In this document: piece after piece, positions 1 through 12,900 of the stretch
Layout of the letters: the number at the start of each line of letters is the position of its first letter
Numbering within the stretch: the first letter of the stretch is position 1
Assembly (NCBI GenBank): GCA_000507305.1
Contig: DF239029.1
Coordinates: 264,492-328,491, forward strand
Length of the DNA: 64,000 nt
DNA from: Breviolum minutum Mf 1.05b.01
Taxonomy: Eukaryota; Sar; Dinophyceae; Suessiales; Symbiodiniaceae
Reading direction: 5' to 3'
Notes under the pieces: generated by a model
Seen by the model: only the letters and a program-made list of their open reading frames with translations
What the model was told of the DNA's origin: nothing
Database searches by the model: none
Program-made: the position numbers and the translations under genes

Positions 1-720
1 AACACGCCTTTCACCGGCAAAAAAAAAACATCAACCCTTTCTATTGCCACCCTCAAGTGCTTCACACTTGGTCTCCTGACACTCAAGGTCTTCAACCTCA
101 CATTTCACAAGCACCGGTGTCGGTTGGAATGCATGGTTTGGGCAACTTGAACTCCACAAAAATGACCCAACACCATGAAACCCTGGGCGTTTTTAAGACA
201 AAAAAATAATGGGTATACTACGTATACACACATTAATTACGTTTTCGAAGCATTTATAGAATGGAATTGGAATATGGAACCAAGCAAGTCAAATCTATGG
301 ATTCTCATGGATTTTTTCGACAAATGGACAAGATTATGGCTGGATTCCAGTCAGAGTTCCTGTCCCTCTGCTTCTCTCTGGATCCATAGGTTTGTAGGTG
401 GAAAGGTGGGTCCCAAAAAATTACCAATCCAGTTGGGGTCTCCCAGCATCATAAATGGCTTCATCATGCAAAGCGAGAAAATGTATGATCCTGGTAATAG
501 ATTTTCCTCCCAAGAAGTTTGGTTTGATTTGATACGAGATAAGCAACAAACTCCAAATGGAGCACATCATCCAAACCCTTTGGGTTTGTAAGTCTCCTTC
601 ACATCGGAGTTGTTGATCATCCTTTGTCATGTCTCAAACATCTTTATTACAATCCTGCAGTAGACAGAATATCCCAGATATTTTAGCACTAGTGAGCATT
701 TTGAGGGAGAGGCAACCGGC
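1..720. other. No gene recognised
   Basis: AT-rich non-coding sequence downstream of the last TSP1 exon seen. No TSP1 motif, splice-bounded exon or clear MITE was found. It is probably intron, since the TSP1 domain at 893-1305 is incomplete and must continue beyond position 1. Confidence 0.4.
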
Positions 721-892
721 CAACGCCGTACATTCCAAAGTATCCCATCATTCTACTCCATGTATTGAATATTTATCAACATCCCATAAACATGAGCCAT
801 TCATGTAGGTAGATAAAATTTGCTGTCATATACATATACCAGGTCCATGTAACCATAGCGTGTTAGGTCTACTTGTCCCAACCGCAGCCAAC

Positions 893-967
893 CTGTCGAC
901 ATCCAAGACACTCGCGGCGTCGTTCCAAGCGACCACCAGTGCCACAGGTTGCACTGCAAGCACCTTC
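893..967 (-). CDS. TSP1 exon (Cys-rich centre of the most 3' domain)
   Basis: An acceptor ...CCAACAG opens this 75-nt exon and a GT donor (CAG|GTTGG) closes it, both in phase 0. It reads EGACSATCGTGGRLERRREC followed by LGCRQ: the CxxxC-G-GG-RxRRxC core of a TSP1 repeat. Joined to the 28-nt exon at 1278-1305 it gives WGAWQ|EGACSATC, the expected W-x-x-W-to-Cys spacing. The domain then needs a C-terminal exon outside the window. Confidence 0.8.
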
Positions 968-3900
968 CTGTTGGCACCGCACAAGAGGAGAGGTATCTCA
1001 ATGGAATTTGAGTCAACAATTCCCAAGGGAATCCACAAAAAAAAGGTACAGTAAACATGTTTCAATACGCAGATAAATGCGTATAATTATCCTGCTTGAG
1101 TATGCGGTTGTACGGTTATACTGTTGGTGGTTCAGAAATCCCAAAGAACCACCTGGGATGTAAACAAAAACTGTAAATAATGGGACAAACTACCAAGCTC
1201 AACTGGTGAACGCCGGATTTCTTCCATCAACAGTATCAACTAATGTTTTCGTTGCCGCTCCCTTAACCCGTTCCCACCTGCCAGGCTCCCCAAACGCACC
1301 AGAACCTGAGGACAAAAGGATCTGGTGCCATCACAGCTGTTTCCAGGAAGCCTTCTAAGAAAAGAACACAAGAACAGCAAAGGGAAAAGACTGGAATTTG
1401 TGAATTGTGTATTGGTTTGATATCATGTTGCATCCTATATTGTACAAGTAACAAGTACAAAGTGTTGCACCACCACGAGAAAAAATACGGAAAGGCAAGG
1501 CACCAGGCACCTAATGTCCCTGCAGGTCAAAGAAAGTACTTTATCACTTTTTTTGCTTTCAAGATTGAGGCACAAATTGGATCGATTTTTGATTCCTTCT
1601 CACAATTGATGATCTTTATAATCAGCAAACCAATTACTGTATACTCTTGAGTTTTTTCACAAAATTTTGAAATTTCACATCTTCACGACAGGCCCCACAG
1701 GTCCCCCAACGTCTGTTTCTTAGGACATTCATTGCATTGAGCCACCTGAGGTTGAGGGTGTGGCTACAGAAGTTGGATTCGTGTTGGTTTCTGACAGCAA
1801 AAGTGAACTGGCCAGCCCAGGGCCCATACCATGGGGACGATTGTATATTTACTTACTGTACTAATTTACCATAAAAATCAACCATCTTTTAATGTAGGTA
1901 AATATACCATACATACCATGGATGGGATGACGGTAAGTTTTCATCAGTTGAAACTGATGTTTCCAGGCTAACGGATCAGCCATACCGTAATTTCAAAATC
2001 CCAAAGTTGGATGAACCCAACCTCCACGGTCCGTTGCTGAAAGTTTCGGGGTGAACCGGAAATGATGACTTCCTGCTGGTTTAAATTGTGAAAATTATTG
2101 TTTGGTAAGTTTTGCAGGTGAAAAAAATCATAGTCAGTTGTATATGTGTTTCAAACCACCACCTACACATCCGCCGATTTTTGCACTTAGCAGCGTATCA
2201 TGAATGATACCACATCATCTAAGGCAAGCCGTTTCTTTTGATTTCACAGTGAGCATTTCACCAGGAAAGATTGAACGAAACGACAAGGGTTTGGTTCGCT
2301 CAGGTTTGCAGCTGCAGGCACCGAAAAAAAAGCAGCTGAGTCTTTTCACCCCAATTCTATCAAATGATCCTCCCTGAAACTAAGATAAAGTACCTGGAAA
2401 GATTGCATCTCAAGAGAGAAGTGGTCTTCCAACAATCAATGTCCGGCGCAAAAGATCAGGTGCTTTTGAGAAATTAGAATCGATTTTACCCACCCTAGAA
2501 AAACAATGAACGAAAGGAAATCCGTTCAATATGAGATATTTAGATATACGTATAATCATATATACTCATATACTCGAGGTGCTAAATCCTCATCACTGGG
2601 TCTATCACCCTATGACTCAATTTGTCACTCCATGGAACACCTGACCCCGCAGCTGCTTGGAAGATGCAACCAGACGGTTCCACCGGAATTACCATAAAGG
2701 TTGGCCGCCAACTTAAAGCATGAAACAAAAAGTCCAATCAAATAAAAAACAAAAATAAAACACAAAAACACGTCAAAGTCACCAAATGTGATCTAAATGT
2801 GTATAAGATAACAACCAACAAAGAAAGACTGCCGCAAAACATGTATATCAAAACAGCTACATAACAGCTACAATGATACAATGATAATTAACAACACACA
2901 ATAACATGAATTATTATCATTAACTACCAGTAACATCATTAACAAACTTCAAATCACAAAACGAACACCGACTTTAAAAAAGAAACAAGTTCCTAGAATT
3001 CCAAGAAGCTGTCCTTTCCCTTTAAAAACACATTTCTTCATCAAGTTCAACCCATTCGGGGGAAACCCCCCTCAACCCTTGTCAGACTGCGCCTCTCGAG
3101 AATTGGATGCTTCACAGGGTGTGCCCAGATCGTTGCCCAAATGTTGAATCTGACGTCATGGCCCAAATGGGAAGGGAGATGACTGGATGGGGGCAGCCAA
3201 ATTCTACCAATACGGGGGTTTCCTAAAATGGTGGTCCCCAACAACCACTGGTTTTCCTACTAAAAATGATCATTTTGGGGTGTTTTGGGGGTACCACCAT
3301 TTAAAGAAACACCCATATAAATCTGGCAAAATGATACTTCAAGTAGTACCCCTCCTGCTAAATTCACATATCCCTTTAAAAAGATTTTAAAAGGCAATTT
3401 CTGGATCGATGACAGTTCCTTTTCCCAAGTGAGTTCCCAGGAAGGTAGTTGAGAAACCTATTTGGATTTGAGGAAGAACGCTCATTTGAAGACGCACGAC
3501 TCGGGATCTTTTGATGCTTAAAATACCGTGTTCTTTTCTTTTTGTTGAAGTCCCATTTTTGGACCCTTCGGATCAAGCGGCTCGCTCTCATGGCCAAGCA
3601 AGTTTTGTAGAATGTCATCATGGGTTTGTTGGCAGGCATCTTGGTGGTTACCAAGCAAATTTTCTGGAATCGCATCGGCGATTCATTTTGGGAAAAAAAG
3701 CAGTGATTGGTGGGTATTTTCACAATTGAAGGTGATGAGGTTCTCCGTATTGTGATAGATTTATGCCATCGTCGTCCCATGTGTAAGGAACGACATCCCA
3801 AATGTTTCTAAGGAACCACTTCCGTCTTGCCTCCCGGACGCGGATCATCTCTCCATCACATTTGGTGCAAGCGCCCCACTGATCCCAATCCTCCCATTGA

Positions 3901-6900
3901 CAATCCTGGCGTGGATGTCTGGTGACTAGAGGAAATGAGGGATTAGATGATTAGATGAAGGAGGCAGTATGCAAAAGTTGATGGCTAATCTAACAGTGGC
4001 TTATCCTTATTCGATGTTACACACACGGCACGGTCATTCTATGATAATCTTCGTCAAGGACATGTCCCGTACATGCCCTTGACTTCATCTGTGGTTTCCT
4101 GCAAATCTTGATTGCATTCAATCTTCGTTAAAAGGTAGCATGTTGTCCAAACAAAAATCAGCTCAAGTAAGTGTCTATGGTGTGAAGGTCTACATACATA
4201 TCTCTATATATATATATGTATACGTATACTTTGTACATTATTTGTACATATTAACTTCCTACCCTCCAACCACTTCGTAGAAGTCCTCCAAAACGTTTCT
4301 GATTTATAGGGCCAAGTTGACGACCCCAATATCACCACCACTACCTCACAAATCGCCTATCGTGTACATGCATTAACATACTCTGTGTGTGTGTAAATAT
4401 TTAATATTGGCATGCTGCATGTATATGATATATACCAAAATGTGCATCTGTAAATTCATCTATATATATACACGGTATCAACTCATACAAAACCAACATG
4501 AACATTAAAAAAAAACGGTATATCCCTGTAAATCTCCCTTTGTCACTGATTGTGCAACCATCTCCTATGGCAGTAGGAAACTGGAAGGCCGCCTTTCCCT
4601 TCTCCCATCAGCTAAACCCCCCTCCCACCATGGCAAGACCGCAGCTGGCGGTTCCGCAACTCTCGACCTAAGACATGCATTGCCATCTGATTGGATGATT
4701 GGATCCTTGTATTTGCTTAGTATAATCCTTATATAACTGGGTAGTATTATCACCTATATACAGCAAATAACCAAGGTTTTGGTGAACCCAAGGATGATCT
4801 TAAGATGTGCCAAGTCATCAAAAAAATAGTCTAATCATCCGGACCCTTTGTTGCTTATTTCCGTTGCTGTTCGTGTTACATCTTTGGCGCTTGGTTTAGT
4901 TTCCTACCTGACAGTCTGATTGGATTTGGACTAAGTTACTCAACTTCTCTCAGGCTTATGGTTTTGGAACATGTTCTTCTCCAAGACAGGTTGTTTGCTG
5001 GCTGAGACTTCTTGCAGTAGAATTTTGACATGTTCCTGCAAATTACATGTATACTGTATATATATAAATGATTTATAAATATCATGGAGCTAATACAATT
5101 TCAATCCCCAAAAGAAGTATTGCAAACACCACATCATCAACAAAACAAACTCAAACTCACACTCCAAGCGAACCTAAATCTAAAAAAAAAGAAACACGAC
5201 ACTTTTGGGAACACTTCAACCTACCCAAGCCACCAACAAAAAACTCAGATTCTTTTCTAGTTGGTAGTTTCAACCCATTTGAAAAATATGCTCGCCAAAC
5301 TGGATCATCTCCCCCAAAAATCCGGGTATATAAAAATTAAAATAAAAAAACGTTCATCTTCCATCCCAACTGGCCAGCTGTGAAACAACAACAAAAATCT
5401 TTGAAACCACATGTTTTTTCGGTGATTTGTTGCCCCACCCAGCCCTTCACACATCTTTACCGCGGGGTTTCCCCCAGGAACTTGGCCTGTCGCAGTTGCC
5501 CATCACAGGCCTTTCCGCCCAACCTCGGCTTTGCGAACCATATCAGTTGAGGGAAGTTGGTCGTTTTTTTAAAATCCCATTTTCCGGATCCATGGGACGA
5601 TTTCGTATGTATATTTACCTACATTGAATGCTTGATTTTTATGGTTGTAGGTCACGTAGGTAAATATACCAATCGTCCCATGGATCCTCTAGAAATCTAC
5701 CATTATTTACGACGGGTTTTAAATATACATCTCAGGTGTGGTTGTTGGGGATTTCTGAAGCATCAACAGTATGATTTATCCATCTTGATTCAGTTTATCC
5801 CCCGTGATTGTCAAAAATAATTTGCTATAGGTTGCCAACCTACAGCCCTCAAGTCGCTGCAACCTAGCCATCTTGTTGCTTCCATAAGCTTCGCTGTGGT
5901 GGTTCCATAAGCTTATGGCCTCCACCAAAGAGACATCCACAGATATCTGTAGTTGAGTCCTATCAACATGTTTGGAACTCCATCGGTTTGGTCCCATGCC
6001 AATATACAATAGCCATATTCATATATTGGGAGATATAGATTGTAAAAAAACACGGTGACCACTTTCACTTGAGCTCATGAGACATCAAAAGAATCTAACC
6101 ACCCAACAGCCCGTTTTTTTCCGCGATGGCCATTCCCAAAACCCCCTGAAAGGGGCCCCACTTGGACTCTCGTAGTGTATGTCGGGAACGGTGTTGGAAA
6201 CCACCCCCACAACTCTTGGAACAAGTGGACCTCGGCACCGGGAAGGCTTCTGAACAAAGATCTTCCGGACTTGCCAATATGTTGGTGTTGTTTTTCACGC
6301 GAACGAAGGGACCCTAAGATCGTGATGTTGAGCCATACCCAACTATTGGTCAATTTCAGAATGACGAATTACAGGGCCCCAACAGGGCTCACTAAGCCTC
6401 CAGAAGAACATGTAAGACCTGGAAATGTCTGGCGCCTTTGGAAATGTCTTCAAGGAGCCTCCTGAAGATTTACAGGATCCTTTCTCTTTTGAAACGGTAT
6501 TGTTCCACTGTAAACGGGTGGTGAGCCTTAGGTTCAAGCTGTGAAAAAGTCAAGCCCTTCTGTTGATGGTTCAGAAATCCGGCTAACCACTGGGATGTAT
6601 AAAACCCCGTAAATAATGGAATCTTTACCATATCAACTGGTTAGCCGGATTTCTGAACATCAACAGTTTGGCTGGATTCCATGTTTTAAACAAGAACGTA
6701 GCAACAGTCCCCATTAAATCATTCCCCAGCAGGTATCCAAATTGAAATGGATATCGGATGGAACATCTCCCTATGTGATTTCGTGTCAATGTTGTAGAGA
6801 TATATGACTGGGTTATGGCTTAAAACAGGGGTACGTCATTATATTACCAACCCAAACAATACACTTTTTTATAAGGGAATTCCCTCAAAATTACCATATA

Positions 6901-9900
6901 GTTGCATAAAGTTTGATCCCCGCAAAAAGAAAAAAAGGGTAATTTAATGACTCCCGTGAAACCTGGGGTTTGAGACTGACAAGTTGCTTCTTCTTCATCT
7001 TCATCTTTGTAGGTCTTTGTAGTATGCATTTAATACAGTAATACGTATAATTCAGGCCCTGTCCCTCTATGACAGGCGCAAGTAAAGGCTAAAACAAATA
7101 GTCCTTCATACAAGTGAACAAAAAGTTTCTTTTGACAGGGCCAAACCCAAAGTATACGTACAACAATATCATATTGTACCCCCCCAAAAAAAAAAATGAA
7201 TAAAAACATATCACCTGAAAAAGGACCAAGGAAAATAGTCTTCCAACCAGCATTGTTCAGGGGATATGTTGTTGTTTCTATAGTTTTCAGGAGAGTATAC
7301 ACAGTGAATGATCCATGTTGGAAAAAAAAGACATCCGTGCAGCCCTACCTACGGCTTTTGCATCAAAACGTATCAAACATCTCTTGTTTGATCATGTCAT
7401 GAAATAAATCCACCTAGAAAACATTAGAAATTTACATTTAACCACCCAACAAACATCCCCATGATCTTCGCCATCTTGCAGCTGCAATGCAACTGCCTGC
7501 TTAGACTCCACACCATCGTCCCCAACTGCTCAGCAAGCAATCTTGGATCTCTCCAAAACCACAGTCCTGGGATCCCCGGGGGCCGAGGACACATTAATGG
7601 CTTGATTCTTTGGAACAAAAAATATATGAAGTAAGATATACAGTATTCTCCAGGAAACTGACATATCCGACATATCCTTTTCCCGTTTGGCACTTTTTGA
7701 GACGATGGATGGACTCTTTTTCCCGTGTGGTGGCATATGGACTGGTTTCCTGGAGGGTAATGACATGAGTGGCTCCTTCCATTGATTGAAATAGAAATAT
7801 CATGTACTACGTATCACTGTATCACGTCACGATTTCCACGATACTAATACCAACCAAACATCTGGTGGTTGGGTCACGCAGGATCCTTCCCTGGAACTGA
7901 CCCAGGCTAGATGTTTGTTTCTTGGATTTCCGTTGCCCCCTTCGTTGACTTTGGTGGCTTCTTTTCGAAAGAATCGCTCACAGATTGAAGCCACGAAGGG
8001 GATTTCCACCGGATTTTTGTGGGAAACTCATCTCAGGATCTTTGAATATGATTTAATACGTGAACACATTGCTGGGTCAATGGGTGGTTGGCTTTCCTCC
8101 CTTCACAACCGGATGTTGCTGTCGACTACTCAACTCAACAACCAGCCAAGACTGCCGATTTCGTGGCTCTTCAGCTATTACAACAGAAACATACACAACC
8201 TGTAACCATGAAAAATTATTTAAAATCAACTGTTTCAACTCATACTATCCTACTCTTCATTCAGAATGTTGTGAAAACACACTATATCAAGTAGTTACTC
8301 AATATAATTCAATATATAATATAATATCATATATAATATATATGACTATTATTATATTAATCAAAGCTCATAAACACATTGAAGCTAGAAACTGCATGAA
8401 ACTGCCACCGGTTCAGAGCAAACTCATCCCACGTTTTGTAAAAAAACACGTTTCACTCACTCAAAAGGCCTGTTGCTGTTCGGCCGATGCGCCCTGGCCG
8501 GGTTTTTAGTTTTTTCAAAAACCCGCCTTCAGGCGAATTTTCAACCAAGTAAAAAATGAGAATGACCGGTTTTTCACGGAACAAAAACCAATCAACTCCT
8601 TACTCAGCCAAAGGACCATAAAATAAAAGTTTGAACTTGTTTTTTTTCCTACTAAATATGTAACCCCCAAAAGTTTAAAGGTTGGCCATTGGCTGAGTCA
8701 GACTCTTTTTTTTGCAAAAAAAATCCAGATGATGTTTGTGATTTTGTTTTTGTTGGGGGCTCAAAGAGGTGAACTCTACCAACTGTTGAACATAGCTTTG
8801 AAGGTATTGTTTTATAAGTCTGACCCTGGGATTTTGACAACTGATGCTTATACCAACAATGCATAAGAAACTGAAATGACCCAGAAGTTGGCAATATCTA
8901 AAAATACGTAGTGTTACCCACAAAACGCCCCAAAATGATCATTTTTAGTAGGAAAACCCATGGTTGTTGGGTAGCACCATTTTAGGAAACCCCCATTTGC
9001 TTAAAAATACGAATAATTCATATGGATGATGAGGTCCAAGAGGCCGAGCTTTTGAAAGATTCCGGCATCGATGGGTGTAGGGCTACCAACGAGCTCTTGA
9101 TCCACCAAGAACAATGAGAACCAGGATGATAAGGGATAACGGAAGTATAATCAACCTATGTAAGGTGACTTAAGGCAGTCTTTGCCAAACTCTGGTCAAA
9201 ACATCAAACAAACAAAAAGTCACAAGCCACAACTAAAAGATTTCAAACCAAGTTCTTCCAACAACAACAACAAAAAAACACACACACACATCGAAAAAAC
9301 GCCTGCCCGGCTCACCAAAACATTGAGTCATCCGAAAAATGTGTTCCCCTACTCTTCAACCAGCCACCCACCCAAAAAGTGGGGTTGTTTTTGTAGGGTT
9401 TTTTTCCAACCTTTCCAACGGTCACCCCCGACTTCACCCCTTCACCTCAGGTCCATTGCAAGGACGTTTCTCTTCCAAGGCAGCAGGCTGATTATCTGGA
9501 TCCATACACCTCCGACGGGTATCTTTTCCCCCGTTGTTTTAACGAGACCCCCCGTTGAAGCTACATGGCTAGTAGCTCAGCGTTTTCAAATCGCCGGGTG
9601 GTGTTGAAAAATCACCATGTTGAATGGAAAGTCAGAATTCTTGAATAGATACATCTTGCATCATCTTGAAATCGTTGTGTTTTTTATTGTCATCTTAGTT
9701 TCCTAGATCCGATAGGGAGTACCATCCGTGTATCGATGTTTTTTTTGCCTACATGAATGGTTGATTTGTATGGTAAATTAGTAGGAAATATATATACCAT
9801 ACATGGATGGCAGCTGGACGATTTCAAATCAATGAGATCATCAACTCTCCAAAACTGCAAACATCCTGTCAGAAAATGCTACACTTCTGGAAAAGAAACG

Positions 9901-12900
9901 AATTGTATACACGTTCACATTGCAATGCAATGATGCAATGATGATATTTCACCAACCTGCCAAAAATTATTGAAATAAAAGAGATTCCCGGGAATCTCAA
10001 ATCATAAGTCACAGGGTCCGTTGCAAAAACTTTACCAAATGCATTGATTTGTTCATGTGACATAGCAATAAATCCTCCGGACTCTCCATGTCCAACCCTG
10101 AGCTTCACACCACTTGCCATGACCGGTGCCCTTCTTCAAGATCTCACGCTTTCGTGCCTGTAGACCTGTCAAAATCCGGCCCAGTGACCCGTAGTTCGGC
10201 AGAGTTTGGCCCTGGTAAAAAGAAGTACCCTCCCTGAAACTAACATAGCCCCTGAAAATAATGGTTGGAAGATGAGATTTCCTTTTGGGGACCCCTGTTT
10301 TCAGGGGCTATGTTAGTTTCATGGAGGGTAGTTCATGGAAGTTCTGCCATCCTCTACTTTCCACTTGTATTATGTCAGTCGTCTGGCGCTTTCATCTCGC
10401 AATGAACCTAATGTCAATCACGTTGGGATTTTCGTTACAAAACCTTTCGACATCATGAGCGACCCTTCAATCATAAACATTACAGTTGTTACCACCATGA
10501 TTCCTTCACAAAAAAAAACAACAACTAAGCTCTCACTTCTTCATTGATGGATCACTATGGCCATACGCCATACTGACCCTTTCTCCCATAATCATGTTTC
10601 ATTGGAAAATCACCCTAACTGAAACGACACGGATATTGGAGATACACCCATTTTCCACTGAACCATGATTATGGGAGGAAGGGTAAGCCCGGCCCCAACC
10701 CCCGCGCCATAGCAGCTGGCAGAGCAGTCGCTCCAAGAAGACCAGAATCCCATGATGCAATCGCTATCTTCCTTAGCTGCAGCTGTTTTTGCTGGGCTTT
10801 TGTGTCAAAAAAAAAACAAAAAATCCAACCAGGGTAATCTCCAGAGGCGATTTTCGCCAAGGTTGGTATGTCTTCATGGAGTGTGGTTGATGAGTCGATG
10901 GTAGGCTTGGTTTCTGTGGTGTTGCAAATGACAATTGAGGGGAGAAAATTCATGAAAAATCAAATGAGCCACGGAAAAAAACACTCTTACTTTCCATTAT
11001 GCTGGTTGTTTCATGACGGGATCCTTGTAATGGCTTATTATGATCCGCAAATAACTGGGCAGTATAATCCCTTACATGCCCTAAACAACCAGGGGTTTTT
11101 CATTGCTCAAGTTGTTCTATAAATATTAGCTTTGAACATCTGTCATTTATATCGTTGGAACTAACATCTTCCACCACACATTTTAAAAACTCATCTTTCC
11201 AACTACCTTTGGATATCTTAGTTTCTGGGATGAAAAAATTACAACCACCCGGAAATTGATATCTGGCACTTAAAAAAATGGACCCCTGAAAAAAATATCT
11301 ATCACGAACTTGGAAACCATTCATTAGGTCAATATTTCAATATTTCATGTTTTGGTCAATCGCGGCACCCGGAAAATTGGTGCTATTGGATTTTAATAGA
11401 AAAGGCCCTCACGGAACCAAATCGTCCAACTTAAACCGTTCATTTTTCGAGAGAAATCGATCTACCCCTGGACCCGCCATTCCATCCCCCTACCCCAATG
11501 CCATTCGCACCTCGCAAGGCCATTCGTTGCACTTGCTGGCTTCCATTGCCCTTAAGACAACCGCGTTTCGTTTGCACATGTTTCATAGTGAAAATGGTGG
11601 TACCCTTGGGATGGTACCCTTAATAATCAACCCCATATACATCTTATATAGTGGGTATTTATTGGGTATATCCCAATTTAAAGGGCTCCTTTCTGGGTTA
11701 AACAGCTCGGGAACCATCCCAAGGGTACCAGAATCTTCCCTATGAATGTTTCGAACCCAAAAAAAACATAGAGGTTTCTGATAGTCGTGTATGTTTTCGT
11801 ACTTTCCCATAATCCTATTATATGCCATTGTGAAGATGTATTTCCTGCTGAAAATGGAGATGTTCCATTTGCTATCCAAGTCTACCAGAGGGTATCATGG
11901 AACTGGTTGGTTTTTCTCGACAATCGTATGATTCTGTTCCCAATTGTGCAGCTCTGGGTAACCTCGTGCTGTTGCAGGTCAATTTTGTACCATCTAACCC
12001 TAGCAGTCAGGTAAGCCACATGGCTGAAAACTGATTCAACCAAATCAATCCAAATCATGGCAATAGTTATCTGCCGGTTTTTTCTACTTGAGAAGTCTCT
12101 GAAGAATTTCTGCATTACATTGTCCTAGGAATCGATGTTACTCATTTTTCCCTTGTTTCTAGTTTGCTAGGAAAGAATGCTGATCATTCGAGTCACGAGT
12201 TTGACGCGGAACCTGACCAATTCGCAACGCTCCCAGGGGGTCAATTGGGTCACCCAAAAGATTCTGGTCATTTTTGAAGATACAAAATGATACAAATATC
12301 ATACAGGTATGATTCAAACATACGTATATAAATTTATTAACACATCACAATACTATATTGTACTATATTGTCCACTGGATTCTTTGGAGTTTTCCCATTT
12401 TGGTCCAGGGATGTGGCGTTTTTTTTTTCAAACTTCTTTAAAAAAAGGCATGGTATATACAGTATTATATACATCACTTTTAGAAATGGCTTCCATCAGA
12501 ATCGTACCCCCGAAAGACCCCCAACTGAGCTACAAAACAGACCTCTATGTGATAACTCATCATATCCATGGGCCTGGAATATCCTGGAATCGTAATTTAC
12601 AGTACACAGTAATGATGAAAAACCAACCAATTCCGTTTGGGCATTTGGGTGTTTCCTTAAATGGTGGTACCCCCAAATTATCCATTTTCAATAGGGATGT
12701 CCATGATAAACCCATCCATTTTGGGATACACCTATTTTAGGAACCCCTCATTTGGAGGTACCAAGGGCAGTATTGGTGCCCCTCTCCACTCTTGGTGCCC
12801 CTGACGGGCCAACAGCAGCCTTGCCGCAGTCATCTGCCTGAGTTGCAGCTGTGACATGTTCGTTGAAGAACACCATGCCTTTCTCTTAGGATGTTTGATC

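Noticed and set aside
1310..1370. Second possible TSP1 piece (NSCDGTRSFCPQ) on the minus strand
   Set aside because: It overlaps the pyrimidine tract and acceptor of the 28-nt exon, and the phase does not fit either neighbour.
2630..2690. SSCGVRCSM as terminal TSP1 exon
   Set aside because: Cys spacing is 3 instead of 4-5 and the acceptor gives the wrong phase for 3093.
8480..8545. Minus-strand piece PGQGASAEQQQAF as a TSP1 exon
   Set aside because: No cysteine, weak acceptor, and another frame is equally open. The region between 7550 and 9446 still lacks an expected Cys.
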